Positions 30,868 through 39,756 are shown, counted from the first letter of the stretch. The stretch: 64,000 bases of DNA from Listeria monocytogenes ATCC 19117 (GCF_000307025.1 NC_018584.1:682001-746000), one strand, 5' to 3'. A program made the numbers and translations. Notes: generated by a model from the sequence alone, not told the origin.

Positions 30868-33558
30868 ATGCGGAAAGTATACGAAATATTTATTTTAGAC
30901 TGGCGCCGTCTCTTTAAAGCGCCTTTAGCTTTATTATTAGTAATTGCATTAATTATTTTGCCATCATTATATGCTTGGTTTAATATTGAAGCACTTTGGG
31001 ATCCGTATTCCAACACTTCGGGGATCAAAGTGGCAGTTTCGATTGATGATGAAGGCGCGGAAATAGACGTACCTGGGAAAAAGCCGCAACAAGTGAACGT
31101 CGGGGACCAGCTCAAGAAAACGTTAGAAAAAAATAAAAAACTCGGTTGGACTTTTGTAAGTGAGGATGAAGCGAAAAAAGGCGTGAAAAGTGGGAAATAC
31201 TACGCGTCTATTCATATTCCAAAAGATTTTTCAGAAGATATGGTTTCGGTCGTAAATGATAATGTTACCAAACCGACAATCGATTATTCCGTCAATGAAA
31301 AAATCAACGCTATCGCGCCAAAAATGACCGAGAGTGGCGCAACGACGATTGTAAATCAAATTAGTTCTGAGTTTGTCGGCACAGTTAGTAAAGCCGTTTT
31401 GGAAGAGTTTAATAAAGCGGGGATTGATCTTGAAAATGAATTGCCAACAATTCGTCGCCTAAAAACCAAGGTATTCCAAGTGCAGGATGCTTTACCAGAA
31501 CTGAAAAAAATGGGAGCAGAAGCGGTCAAAATAGAAGCCAAACTACCCGAACTAAAAGCCAAAGCAAACCAAGTTGTCGAGCTAAATGAAAAAATTCCTG
31601 AACTAAATAAAGCAACAGAAAACGTCTTATTAGTGGAACAACAACTACCAAAAATTGACCAACTCGGGCAAGATATTTTAGTGCTCCAAAAGAAAATCCC
31701 GGAAATCAAACAAATCGCCGAATCGGTAAAAGAAGTAGATGAAAACTTCGGAACGATTAAGAAAACGGTCAATGACGCAGTGAATGAATCGGGCAAAGCG
31801 CTTGATGTGATTGATACAGCAATGGCGGCAATTCCAACGGTAGAAAAAATTGCTCAAAATGGCAGCGGCTATGTGGATAAAGTATCTGATTTTGCGGATG
31901 AAATCAATAAGTCCTTTGATACGTTAGCGCCTGCTATTAAACAAAACTTAACGCTAATGAAGCAAATGGCGGACAACATCTATCAAGTGACAGAAGCAAT
32001 CAAGAATGGCTCAATCACGCCAGAACAAGCTATTACGGAATTGAAAAAAATGGAGCAAGATATTGATTCCTTGCAGCAAATGATTACGAAACAAACAGCG
32101 ACATTAGAAAGTTTAAATGAAACATTGCCGAATAAGCCATTTACTGATTTAATTGCGAATTTAAAAACGATTAATAGCCAGTTAGGCGCGCAAAAAGAAA
32201 CGATTACAAAAGTACGCACAGAACTTGAAGATGGCGCGCAACCTTCCGAGGAACTTTTAAATCAACTGAATGAACAAGCGAAAAAAGTTAGCGCGAAGTT
32301 AGACCAAATTTTAGCGAACTATGATTCTGAAATCGTTCCAGCAATTAAAGTCGGCTTAAATCAAATTCAAGGGGACTTGAAAGATAGTCAGAAACTACTA
32401 GAAACCCTACAAGCGAAAATCCCAGAAATTACGCAGGTTTTAAAAGATTCGAGGGAAACACTACAAACCGGTCAAACATACTTAAAAGAATTCCAAGAAC
32501 GCTTACCAGAAATTCAAAAAACGTTAGATGAAGCGACAAAAGTAATCAACACCAAGCTCGACACGATTATCGCAGGCATTAACGAAGCAGCCAACTTTTA
32601 CCAAAACGATTATCCGAATGTAAAAGCGAACATAAAAAAAGCGGCCAACTTCATTCGTGATGATTTACCAGGGCTTGAAAAAGAAATAAATCAAGCCTCC
32701 AATCTCATCCAAGAAAAAATGCCGGAATTCGAAAAAGCGATTAAAATTGCGGCCGATCTTTCGAGGGAAGAATTGCCGGAATTCGAAAAAGCCATTAATA
32801 ATGCAGCGAATAAAATTACCGATTTCGATAAAAATTACGATTTGCAAAGCATTATTAAGATGCTCAGAAATGACGCAGATAAAGATAGTTCATTTATTGC
32901 CAATCCAGTTAAGTTAAAAGAAACAAGCTACTATCCAATTCCAAATTATGGTTCGGCAAGTTCGCCATTTTATACAGCTCTTTGTTTATGGGTCGGTGCG
33001 CTCTTGTTGATTTCGTTATTACGTGTGGATGTAGAAGTGCCGGCAGGAATTTTCAGCCATTATCACCGATATTTTGGCCGATTGCTGACCTTCCTATCTA
33101 TCGGATTAATGCAGGCGCTTATCGTGACGCTCGGGAATATTTTCTTGCTCGGGGTATCCATCGCAGAACCATTACTACATGTACTATTCAGCATGTTTAT
33201 CAGCGTGGTGTTCATGACAATTGTCTACACGCTCGTATCGCTATTTAATAATGTTGGAAAAGGGATTGCGATTATCCTGTTAGTTTTACAAATTTCAGGA
33301 GCAGGCGGGAACTTTCCAATTCAAGTTTCGCCACCATTTTTCCAAGCTATTTATCCTTTCTTGCCATTCACTTATGCCGTTAGTTTAATTCGGGAAAGTG
33401 TTGGGGGGCTTTATATGCCAACGGTTTGGATCGATATGAGTGTTCTTGCCGGATTTGCCATTCTCTTTATCACGCTAGGCATTTTACTCAAAAAACCACT
33501 AGACAAAGTAGTACCCAAGCTATCAGAAAAAGCAAAACGAAGCAAGCTCATCCATTAA
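30868..33558 (+). CDS. YhgE/Pip-domain membrane protein with coiled-coil repeats (896 aa)
   Basis: ATG 30868 has AGGAGG 8 bases upstream. Residues 12-35 form the first membrane helix (PLALLLVIALIILPSLYAWFN), with the signature AWFNIEALWDPYSNT just after it. A long extracytoplasmic helical region (about 120-680) follows. It contains a 17-residue repeat array (209 to about 293) and an 18-residue repeat array (574-645). Five C-terminal helices (ABC-2 permease-like) contain FLPFTYAVSLIRES near the end. This is the phage-infection-protein (Pip)/YhgE layout; such proteins serve as phage receptors and are linked to type VII secretion or efflux in some bacteria. It lies between two GntR paralogs. Confidence 0.88.
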   Translation: MRKVYEIFILDWRRLFKAPLALLLVIALIILPSLYAWFNIEALWDPYSNTSGIKVAVSIDDEGAEIDVPGKKPQQVNVGDQLKKTLEKNKKLGWTFVSEDEAKKGVKSGKYYASIHIPKDFSEDMVSVVNDNVTKPTIDYSVNEKINAIAPKMTESGATTIVNQISSEFVGTVSKAVLEEFNKAGIDLENELPTIRRLKTKVFQVQDALPELKKMGAEAVKIEAKLPELKAKANQVVELNEKIPELNKATENVLLVEQQLPKIDQLGQDILVLQKKIPEIKQIAESVKEVDENFGTIKKTVNDAVNESGKALDVIDTAMAAIPTVEKIAQNGSGYVDKVSDFADEINKSFDTLAPAIKQNLTLMKQMADNIYQVTEAIKNGSITPEQAITELKKMEQDIDSLQQMITKQTATLESLNETLPNKPFTDLIANLKTINSQLGAQKETITKVRTELEDGAQPSEELLNQLNEQAKKVSAKLDQILANYDSEIVPAIKVGLNQIQGDLKDSQKLLETLQAKIPEITQVLKDSRETLQTGQTYLKEFQERLPEIQKTLDEATKVINTKLDTIIAGINEAANFYQNDYPNVKANIKKAANFIRDDLPGLEKEINQASNLIQEKMPEFEKAIKIAADLSREELPEFEKAINNAANKITDFDKNYDLQSIIKMLRNDADKDSSFIANPVKLKETSYYPIPNYGSASSPFYTALCLWVGALLLISLLRVDVEVPAGIFSHYHRYFGRLLTFLSIGLMQALIVTLGNIFLLGVSIAEPLLHVLFSMFISVVFMTIVYTLVSLFNNVGKGIAIILLVLQISGAGGNFPIQVSPPFFQAIYPFLPFTYAVSLIRESVGGLYMPTVWIDMSVLAGFAILFITLGILLKKPLDKVVPKLSEKAKRSKLIH
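31492..31746 (+). repeat. 17-residue proline-phased repeat array in YhgE
   Basis: Five consecutive units of 17 residues start with (L/I)P(E/K)(L/I): LPELKKMGAEAVKIEAK, LPELKAKANQVVELNEK, IPELNKATENVLLVEQQ, LPKIDQLGQDILVLQKK, IPEIKQIAESV and on. The repeat is clear in protein but diverged in DNA, so it is old and maintained by selection. Confidence 0.85.
32587..32802 (+). repeat. 18-residue repeat array in YhgE
   Basis: Four exact-length units: AANFYQNDYPNVKANIKK, AANFIRDDLPGLEKEINQ, ASNLIQEKMPEFEKAIKI, AADLSREELPEFEKAINN. Pro is fixed at position 10. It is distinct from the 17-residue array at 31492. Confidence 0.88.
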
Positions 33559-33603
33559 TATTTTTTCTGTGATATAATTACGAGCGTAGAGGGGGCAGAC
33601 TTT

Positions 33604-34251
33604 GTGGCAAACAAATTTAAAACATTAGATAAGATGGTGTATAATCTACTTCTTGAAAAAATCAAAAACGGCGAGTTAGTGGCGAATGAACATTTAGCAG
33701 AAGAAAAGTTGGCTAGGGAATTCGTTGTTAGCCGGTCGCCAATAAGAAAAGCCATTGCAACGCTTACTGCTCAAGGTATTGTTAGTTATCACGAAAATAG
33801 CGGTGCTGTTTTAAATGATTGTATTGTTGATTCGGATCGCTATGTGCAATTGATGGAAACCATTGAAATTTTTGTTGATGCAGCAATTGCGAAAGCAGCT
33901 CATTTCGGTTATGAAATGGATTTGGAGAAATTGTATGCTCGTATGCAAGAGATGGAGCGCCTTTCGTATCTAACTGACATAGAAAATTATTATGATGCAC
34001 ATCATCGCTTTATTCTTTGTTTAATCAGTTTTGCGGAAAATCCCTATCAAGTCCGTATCGTCAAGCAAATTTTCTTCCAAATGATTCATTTTTCAGATGG
34101 AATTAATATGTTTAAATCCGTCGAAATTAGAGAATGGACTAACAAGAAAAGTAACCAAATTTGTGAGTTGCTCGCAGAAGAGGAAACTGAATTAGCCAGG
34201 AAAACAATTAAGTCTATGTTTGCGGAATTAACGATTCAAGCCTACAGATAA
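33604..34251 (+). CDS. GntR-family transcriptional regulator (second paralog)
   Basis: The GTG start follows GAGGGGG at 8 bases. The 215-residue protein has the GntR wHTH (LLLEKIKNGELVANEHL, AEEKLAREFVVSRSPIRKAIATL) and a helical C-terminal domain with YYDAHHRFILCLISFA. It matches the regulator at 30184 in length and layout, so an old duplication is likely. It is 45 bases downstream of yhgE and followed by a terminator. It may form a heterodimer or act antagonistically with its paralog; this is speculation. Confidence 0.87.
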   Translation: MANKFKTLDKMVYNLLLEKIKNGELVANEHLAEEKLAREFVVSRSPIRKAIATLTAQGIVSYHENSGAVLNDCIVDSDRYVQLMETIEIFVDAAIAKAAHFGYEMDLEKLYARMQEMERLSYLTDIENYYDAHHRFILCLISFAENPYQVRIVKQIFFQMIHFSDGINMFKSVEIREWTNKKSNQICELLAEEETELARKTIKSMFAELTIQAYR

Positions 34252-34285
34252 AAAGAGCTGTCACTTTTGTGACAGCTCTTTTTGA
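34252..34285. terminator. Bidirectional intrinsic terminator
   Basis: AAAGAGCTGTCAC pairs with GTGACAGCTCTTT around TTTT, with A and T runs. The stem overlaps the last codons of the - strand acetyltransferase gene. Confidence 0.9.
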
Positions 34286-34797
34286 TATAAATAAAAACCG
34301 TTTTTCTTACCAGAAAATTGAAAACCATAGCGGACATACATTTGATTGAGCGTCTCATTGCTTTCGATGCAATCTAACCGAATGAAAGGAACGGACATTT
34401 CGATACCTAATTTTTCCGCAAAATAAATCATTTGTTTACTTAATGAAATTCCGGAAAATGCTCGAGAAACCATAATCCGGTGTAAATAATATGCTTTATC
34501 AATTGCCAAATCTTCCCATAAATCCGTATCCCAATCACTTGGCGTTTTTCGAATAATCATTGCGCCCGCAAGTGCACCCGCTTCCGTTTCAAAAAGGGCA
34601 ACTTCACCAAGTTCAATACGTTGTTCGATATTATGGACATCAAAACCATGCAAAATATCGCTCCACTGGGTTGACCCCGACTCTTTTAACCAGCGAGCTG
34701 TATCTATCATTAAGTCATTTATTTTCAGACGGTCCGTTGGCGCAGCAAAGCGGACTAGAAATTCCAGTCCGCCAGCCGTAATTTTATTTTGGTTCAT
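34261..34797 (-). CDS. GNAT-family N-acetyltransferase
   Basis: The 178-residue protein has the GNAT core: DKAYYLHRIMVSRAFSGISLSKQMIYFAEK (beta4 plus acetyl-CoA loop) and RLDCIESNETLNQMYVRYGFQ (motif B with Asn and Tyr-x-x-x-G-F). The first third includes EVALFETEAGALAGAMII. Its ATG overlaps the end of the upstream DUF975 gene by 14 bases, so translation is coupled. Substrate unknown. Confidence 0.87.
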   Translation of the reverse strand: MNQNKITAGGLEFLVRFAAPTDRLKINDLMIDTARWLKESGSTQWSDILHGFDVHNIEQRIELGEVALFETEAGALAGAMIIRKTPSDWDTDLWEDLAIDKAYYLHRIMVSRAFSGISLSKQMIYFAEKLGIEMSVPFIRLDCIESNETLNQMYVRYGFQFSGKKNGFYLYQKELSQK

Positions 34798-35761
34798 TGT
34801 TATCTTTTGGAGCTTCCGGTGTTTCGGGTGCCTCAGGAGTTTCAGGAACTTCCGGCGTTTCTGGTGTTTCAGGAGCCTCAGGAGCTTCTGGTACTACAGG
34901 CGTTTCGGGTTCTTTTGTTGCCTCTGGTCCGAAGCCTTCTGGATGTGTATCTTCAGCAAATGGATCAGCTTCTGTTGTTCCAAATGGATTTACTTCTTCT
35001 TCCACGATGACCGTTTCTTCTGTAAAAGTGCCTTCTGTTGCTGCGTATAAATCATCGTAGAACACAGCGATAGAAGTGATTAGATAAGGATAAACATAAA
35101 GCGAAATACCAAGAGTAATTAACCACGATGCTAAGATTAACACGAGTCCACCAAACGTAGCACCGGCAGCAAGAGCTGAAAGTACTTCAGCAGGATCAGC
35201 TGTATAAGATGTAGTAGCCATTCCGCCAGCAACGATAACCGTACCTGCAATCGCAACAGCAAGAGGAATTAAATACCATAAAAGGAATGTAAGAGATAGT
35301 CCAAAAAGTCTACCTTTGTGTCCATTCATCATGTGGCGGCTTTCTGTAATAGCATCTAGCGCAGAAATATTTGGGTTATCTCGTAAGATAAAGAATGTTT
35401 GTGAATAAGAGTAAGTTTTAATAATTCCTGGTACGATTAAGAGTAAGCTCCATAAGAATGTGAAAATAGAGATTAGTAAGTAAGCTAAGACCGTACGTCC
35501 AAATTGTTTAAAACCACTAAACATATAAGCAACATCTGGTTGTTCACGGCGGCTAATTGCTAGGTACACCCAAGCAACCCCAGTATAAAGTGGTCCAGTT
35601 AGTAGGAATATTGCAATCCAACCAATGACTGGGATCCAACCAATTAATCCTCCACCAACAGTTTCGATTAGCCAAGCAAGTACAAATATTCCAATGGCAA
35701 TTCCCCAGTTGCCACGAAGCGACTCTTTTGCTGTCTGTTTTACTTGTGAAATAGTCATCAT
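34784..35761 (-). CDS. DUF975 polytopic membrane protein with proline-rich tail
   Basis: The start at 35761 (ATG-ATG) has AAAGGAG 9 bases upstream; a longer frame to 35803 runs through that site. The 325-residue protein begins TISQVKQTAKESLRGNWGIAI, the DUF975 N-terminus, and has about six membrane helices. The last ~40 residues are a low-complexity tail of PEAPETPE-type repeats ending KDNNEPK. The tail is probably a flexible cytoplasmic or wall-facing extension. Function unknown. It overlaps the acetyltransferase gene downstream. Confidence 0.83.
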   Translation of the reverse strand: MMTISQVKQTAKESLRGNWGIAIGIFVLAWLIETVGGGLIGWIPVIGWIAIFLLTGPLYTGVAWVYLAISRREQPDVAYMFSGFKQFGRTVLAYLLISIFTFLWSLLLIVPGIIKTYSYSQTFFILRDNPNISALDAITESRHMMNGHKGRLFGLSLTFLLWYLIPLAVAIAGTVIVAGGMATTSYTADPAEVLSALAAGATFGGLVLILASWLITLGISLYVYPYLITSIAVFYDDLYAATEGTFTEETVIVEEEVNPFGTTEADPFAEDTHPEGFGPEATKEPETPVVPEAPEAPETPETPEVPETPEAPETPEAPKDNNEPK

Positions 35762-35948
35762 AGTAAAAACTCCTTTTTCATTTATTTTTAAGTATAATAG
35801 CAAAAATACCTACCTTTAAAATAGCACATTTTCTAGGACTAATACAGTAATAAGAAGTGTTACAAAAAAATGCTAAAAAAAGGATTATATTTCTATTTAA
35901 TGGGGAAAAGTAAAATTGTGTAGTATGATTAATTTGGAGGTGGCGCGT
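35762..35948. other. Divergent intergenic region
   Basis: This AT-rich spacer holds promoters for the DUF975 operon (-) and the small gene at 35949 (+). On the + strand TATGAT at 35923-35928 is a possible -10. Confidence 0.4.
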
Positions 35949-36158
35949 ATGGCCCATGAGAATTTAAGAGAACTAGAAGATCAATTGATTGAATTGCGAC
36001 AAACATATCAAGAGGTAATCAGTGAAACACGAGAGTTTGAAGACCCACAACTCCAAAATGGACCAATCAATGCAGCGGAGGTTAGATTAAGTGCATTACG
36101 TCACGAAATTGCCGAAGTAGAGAAGAAAATCAAAAAAGCAGAAAGCAAAACCGAATAA
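35949..36158 (+). CDS. Small coiled-coil protein (69 aa)
   Basis: ATG 35949 follows GGAGG at 8 bases. A longer frame from 35916 lacks a site. The protein is almost wholly helical and charged: ENLRELEDQLIELRQTYQE, then a short break with FEDPQLQNGP, then AAEVRLSALRHEIAEVEKKIKKAE. Two heptad-repeat helices suggest a hairpin coiled coil, perhaps a partner-binding protein. No family recognised. Confidence 0.7.
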   Translation: MAHENLRELEDQLIELRQTYQEVISETREFEDPQLQNGPINAAEVRLSALRHEIAEVEKKIKKAESKTE

Positions 36159-36162
36159 GAAA

Positions 36163-36202
36163 AAAGCGTCCATTTGTTTATTTTGCAGAGGGGCGTTTCT
36201 TT
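36163..36202 (+). terminator. Probable weak terminator
   Basis: GCGTCC can pair with GGGCGT through wobbles, with a preceding A-run and following TTTCTTTT. The stem is short and the loop long. Confidence 0.4.
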
Positions 36203-36225
36203 TACGTAGATCTGGAGGTATAAGC

Positions 36226-36933
36226 ATGAAGCCAATTTTTGCTGTAGGAGATGTACACGGAGAGATTACGCTTTTAGATGAATTACTCGAAAACTGGGAT
36301 AAAGAGCAAGAACGGCTTTTGTTTGTAGGGGATTTGATTGACCGCGGCGAAAACCCAGCTGCAGTACTTAGAAGAGTGAAAGCATTAGCCGACCAAACGG
36401 GAGCGATTGTCTTAAAAGGAAATCACGAACAAATGTTACTAGATTTTCTCGAAAACCCTTCTGGGAAAATGCATTATTATTTAAGTCAAGGCGGTATGGA
36501 AACAATTCAATCCTTAATCGCGGACTCGCTTGACAAAAAAATGACGCCGGAGGGACTTGCGGAACGAGTAAAAGAAGAAGCTGCTGAACTCATTGATTTC
36601 ATCCGGAACTTGCCACTCTATTATGAAGAAGGCAAATATGTATTTGTACATGCAGGCGTAGATTTGACGAAAAAAGATTGGCACGATACCGAGGAGCGTG
36701 ATTTTTTCTGGATTCGCGAACCTTTCTTATTTGGACAGAATAAAACCGGGAAAGTCTTTATTTTCGGGCATACCCCGGTACAAAATTTACATATTGATGA
36801 AAGTTCTGGTATTTGGGTTTCGGAAGATAAAACGAGGCTCGATATAGATGGTGGCGCGGTTTTTGGCGGAGAACTTCACGGGGTTGTCGTGGAAGAAAAA
36901 GTCATCACGAAAAGTTTTTCTGTAAAAAAATAA
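36226..36933 (+). CDS. Metallophosphatase, bacterial serine/threonine protein phosphatase type (PrpE/ApaH-like)
   Basis: The 235-residue protein has the PPP-family signature motifs in order: GDVHGE (metal ligands), VGDLIDRGENP, KGNHEQM, then VHAGVD and FGHTPVQNLHI. These bind two metal ions and hydrolyse phosphomonoesters or dinucleoside polyphosphates. The family includes PrpE and lambda-type phosphatases; the target is not known. GGAGG precedes the ATG. It has its own terminator. Confidence 0.92.
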   Translation: MKPIFAVGDVHGEITLLDELLENWDKEQERLLFVGDLIDRGENPAAVLRRVKALADQTGAIVLKGNHEQMLLDFLENPSGKMHYYLSQGGMETIQSLIADSLDKKMTPEGLAERVKEEAAELIDFIRNLPLYYEEGKYVFVHAGVDLTKKDWHDTEERDFFWIREPFLFGQNKTGKVFIFGHTPVQNLHIDESSGIWVSEDKTRLDIDGGAVFGGELHGVVVEEKVITKSFSVKK

Positions 36934-36977
36934 GCATCGAATGGGCTCTTTTGAAGCGCTCATTCGATGCTTTTTTG
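36932..36977. terminator. Intrinsic terminator
   Basis: AAGCATCGAATGGGC pairs with GCTCATTCGATGCTT (one mismatch), followed by TTTTT. On the other strand it can serve the gene ending at 36979. Confidence 0.88.
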
Positions 36978-36978
36978 T

Positions 36979-37542
36979 TTAATAATACGGTGCCATAAAT
37001 AAGTAAACGAGTACGCCAGTTAAGCTGACATAAAGCCAAATTGGCATGGTCCAGCGAACAATTTTTTTGTGTTTCTCAATTTGCATTGTCCAGCCCCAAA
37101 CAAGTGCAAATAGCGCTAGTGGAACCACGATTGCTGCTAAGAAACTATGTGTAATTAAAATGAAGAAGTAGATAGGACGGATAATTCCAGTTCCGCCAAA
37201 TGTAGAAGTTTCTGCTGAAAGATAATGGAATGTTAAGTAAGTTACTAAGAAGAATAATGTAGATGTAAATGCTGCTAAAATGAAGCCACGGTGCATTTTA
37301 ATGTTTTTCTTTTTTATAATCGCCCAAAGTGCAATAACTAAAAATACAAAGGTAAAACTATTAAAGATGGCGTTCATTCGCGGGAAGATAGTAATGTCGA
37401 AATGCACTGCTCCTTGATACCCGATTGGTGAGAAGAAGAGTAGTAAAATAACCACAACCGCGACAAATGAAATAATCATTATCGGCCAAAAATAGTTTTT
37501 TTCTGATGTCGGTTTTGTGAGTTTTTCTTTATTTTGTTCCAT
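36979..37542 (-). CDS. DUF420 membrane protein (YozB/CtaM-like)
   Basis: The 187-residue protein has five membrane helices. Conserved His residues lie near helix ends: NIKMHRGFILAAF, YLTFHYLSA and FILITHSFLAAIVVPLA. A Trp-rich motif (ALVWGWTMQIEKHKKIVRWTMPIWLYVSLTGV) follows. This is the DUF420 pattern, whose members assist heme-copper oxidase maturation (CtaM-like) in Gram-positives. Heme or oxidase involvement is family knowledge; nothing nearby confirms it. It has its own transcript. Confidence 0.83.
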   Translation of the reverse strand: MEQNKEKLTKPTSEKNYFWPIMIISFVAVVVILLLFFSPIGYQGAVHFDITIFPRMNAIFNSFTFVFLVIALWAIIKKKNIKMHRGFILAAFTSTLFFLVTYLTFHYLSAETSTFGGTGIIRPIYFFILITHSFLAAIVVPLALFALVWGWTMQIEKHKKIVRWTMPIWLYVSLTGVLVYLFMAPYY

Positions 37543-37661
37543 GAAAAAAATAGCCCCCTAAATATAAAAATTGCTGTACTTCTTTCATTATACATGACGA
37601 ACATATCGGATGCGAAAGATTGAGCTTTTGAGTTATAATGGGTGGGGAAAGGGTGTTTCTA

Positions 37662-38078
37662 ATGTCGATTATTGCACGAGAACTAACGAAAGCGGAAGAA
37701 GCTGAAATTATCCGTTTAAAAGAAGAAGGCGAAATGATGCTCCAAACAGACGGAACTCCAGAAGAACGCATCGAGAAAATTGCTGAGTACTTAAAACAAA
37801 CCTCGCCAGACACTGATTTAGCAGAAGAGCTTGGTTATATTTTAGGCTCTTTGTACGGAGAGGCAGTGCGTGAAAAGTATGAGTGGCGCTGGCTGTTTGT
37901 CTCAGAAAATGATTTAGAAGGCTACGCGATTACGTCGAAAGAGCATGGCTATACATTTATGGTGCATGATTATTTTATGCAAGTAATCGTTCAGAATAAG
38001 CCAGATAATAGCAAAATGCTATTTGAATTGATGGTTGATATGACTGGGAATCGAAATGATTTTCGGATGATTGGTTAA
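37662..38078 (+). CDS. DUF3806-like cytosolic protein
   Basis: ATG 37662 has AAAGGGTG upstream. The 138 residues comprise a helical first half (LTKAEEAEIIRLKEEGEMML, PEERIEKIAEYLKQT). Then comes LAEELGYILGSLYGEAVREKYEWRWLFVSEN and a beta-rich end. The LGxxxGxxxxxxxxxxWxW pattern recalls DUF3806/YfaT-like immunity or stress proteins; I cannot be certain. Next gene 42 bases on. Confidence 0.65.
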   Translation: MSIIARELTKAEEAEIIRLKEEGEMMLQTDGTPEERIEKIAEYLKQTSPDTDLAEELGYILGSLYGEAVREKYEWRWLFVSENDLEGYAITSKEHGYTFMVHDYFMQVIVQNKPDNSKMLFELMVDMTGNRNDFRMIG

Positions 38079-38120
38079 GGAGAATAACTGTTTTTTGATT
38101 CCTTTTTGAGGTGATGCAAG

Positions 38121-38750
38121 GTGAATGTAAACGAACAAAAAGTGTTAGTTTTAAATAATTTAGTGGAGCATTATGGTTATCAAGATTGGTGGGAAGCGGA
38201 TAATCGTCTGGCTGATTGGCTTTCTATGATATTAATCCAGCGTACGACAGAGAAAAATGCCAAACAAGCATTAGCGAATCTTGCACCATATTTAGATTTA
38301 GATAGCTTAATTGAAATGGATAAAGCGAAATTGGAAGAATTAATCTATCCAGCGGGTTTTTATAAACAAAAAAGTATCTATATTAAAGCACTTGCTGAGT
38401 GGTTCTATGGTCACGGAGCTAGTTTAGATAAGTTTCAGACGTATTCAACGGAAGCTTTACGAAAAGAGTTGTTAGGCATAAAGGGTGTCGGGGAAGAAAC
38501 GGCGGATGCAATGTTGCTGTATATTTTTGAGCGGAATGTGTTTATTGCTGACTTATATGCCAGACGACTATTTACTAGGTTGGGTTTTGGTGAATATACA
38601 ACTTATGCACAAATGCGCGATGAATTTATGCCAATAATAGAGAATATTCCACATAAACTATGTAAAGAATGGCACTCAGTCATTGATGTTCACGGAAAAC
38701 ATTTTGGGAAAGACAAAAGTATGAATGAATCTTGGCTGCTAGAAAGCTAG
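38121..38750 (+). CDS. HhH-GPD DNA glycosylase/endonuclease III-like protein
   Basis: The GTG start has GAGGTGA upstream. The 209-residue protein has the HhH-GPD core: LSMILIQRTTEKNAKQAL (substrate pocket helix), LLGIKGVGEETADAMLLY (helix-hairpin-helix), and the catalytic Asp region NVFIADLYARRLFTRLGF. The Lys of bifunctional Nth enzymes is replaced in the hairpin region, and the C-terminal 4-Cys Fe-S cluster is absent. It is therefore more like a short MutY/AlkA-related glycosylase (YkoF/HP0602 type). Role in base-excision repair. Its end overlaps the convergent Rgg-like gene by 4 bases. Confidence 0.85.
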   Translation: MNVNEQKVLVLNNLVEHYGYQDWWEADNRLADWLSMILIQRTTEKNAKQALANLAPYLDLDSLIEMDKAKLEELIYPAGFYKQKSIYIKALAEWFYGHGASLDKFQTYSTEALRKELLGIKGVGEETADAMLLYIFERNVFIADLYARRLFTRLGFGEYTTYAQMRDEFMPIIENIPHKLCKEWHSVIDVHGKHFGKDKSMNESWLLES

Positions 38751-39643
38751 CTCTTAACAATATCTATACCTTTTATTCTGATAAACTGATCCAACAAAAT
38801 TTCATATAAATAAGCAATCTCTTCAAAACGGAGGTCATTCATAATTTGAATGGCTTTTTTTGCTTGGTTGTATCCTTCTTGGATATGATTATTTTGCATT
38901 TTTACTAACCCTTTTAAAAAATGGGAGATATTCCGGTAAAAGGCGCTTTCGTTATACAGACATAAAGAGTCTAATAGGATGATGAGTTTACTAGCAGAGG
39001 ATAGTTGACCGCGCGAAATAAACATTTCAATCGTATTAATTAAAAGGGTACATAAAACACGTCTGGCACGGTCGTAGTTTTTATAAGAGTGAATGGCCTT
39101 AATGACCTGGTTTAAAAATTGAATTTGTAAATCTTCTTCAAAAAAGTAGATGGAGTTAGCGCAAATCTTAAGTTCTTCAAGTGTCCACGTATCAATCGAA
39201 AATAAATACTTTTGAATCGTGCATTTATCTTTAGGTGTAATCACGTCTACTGTAAATTCATGATATTTAAAGAGATGTTCGACCAATTTAATTCGCGAAC
39301 GAACAAATGCTTTCCAGACCTCCACTAATTCGCCATTATGTTTAGAAAGCTCGTTATATAATAGTTCCAAACTCGCAAGATCATATATATTTCCGCGTTC
39401 TTGATTCATGCATAAATAATTTTTCTCAGCTGATACTGACAATTCTCTATGGATATAAAAGAACTCGTCCAAGTCCATATTCATCCGTTTTAAAATTTTT
39501 TCAAATAAGGTTAGTGTGATGTCGTGCTTTCCTTTTTCAAATTCGATAGCGAAGGATTTGGAAATGATATTATCGTATAAATCTTTTTGATGTATTCCTT
39601 TAGAAGTGCGAATATCTCTCACTGTTTTTCCATACCCGACCAT
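38747..39643 (-). CDS. Rgg/PlcR-like HTH transcriptional regulator
   Basis: AAAGGAG lies 9 bases before the ATG. The 298 residues have an N-terminal XRE-type HTH (GKTVRDIRTSKGIHQKDLYDN, then AIEFEKGKHDITLTLFEKIL). A long all-helical C-terminal domain of about 220 residues with TPR-like pattern follows, as in Rgg/GadR/MutR proteins that often bind short hydrophobic peptides. No convincing peptide pheromone gene is seen next to it. It is divergent from the IS3 OrfA-like gene, and an inverted repeat (39757-39776) lies between them. Confidence 0.85.
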   Translation of the reverse strand: MVGYGKTVRDIRTSKGIHQKDLYDNIISKSFAIEFEKGKHDITLTLFEKILKRMNMDLDEFFYIHRELSVSAEKNYLCMNQERGNIYDLASLELLYNELSKHNGELVEVWKAFVRSRIKLVEHLFKYHEFTVDVITPKDKCTIQKYLFSIDTWTLEELKICANSIYFFEEDLQIQFLNQVIKAIHSYKNYDRARRVLCTLLINTIEMFISRGQLSSASKLIILLDSLCLYNESAFYRNISHFLKGLVKMQNNHIQEGYNQAKKAIQIMNDLRFEEIAYLYEILLDQFIRIKGIDIVKS

Positions 39644-39756
39644 TCAAGTTACTCCTTTTGTTTCATAATTTAGATGTGGGCTGCATCTAAGAGGTGTTGC
39701 AAGGAGTTTAACAGCCATTTTACTTTTAAATCGTAGCATAGAAAATTTGGCGGAAG

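Noticed and set aside
31356-31796. 146-codon minus-strand ORF opposite YhgE
   Set aside because: Serine/phenylalanine-rich translation is the complement of the Glu/Lys-rich coiled-coil repeats.
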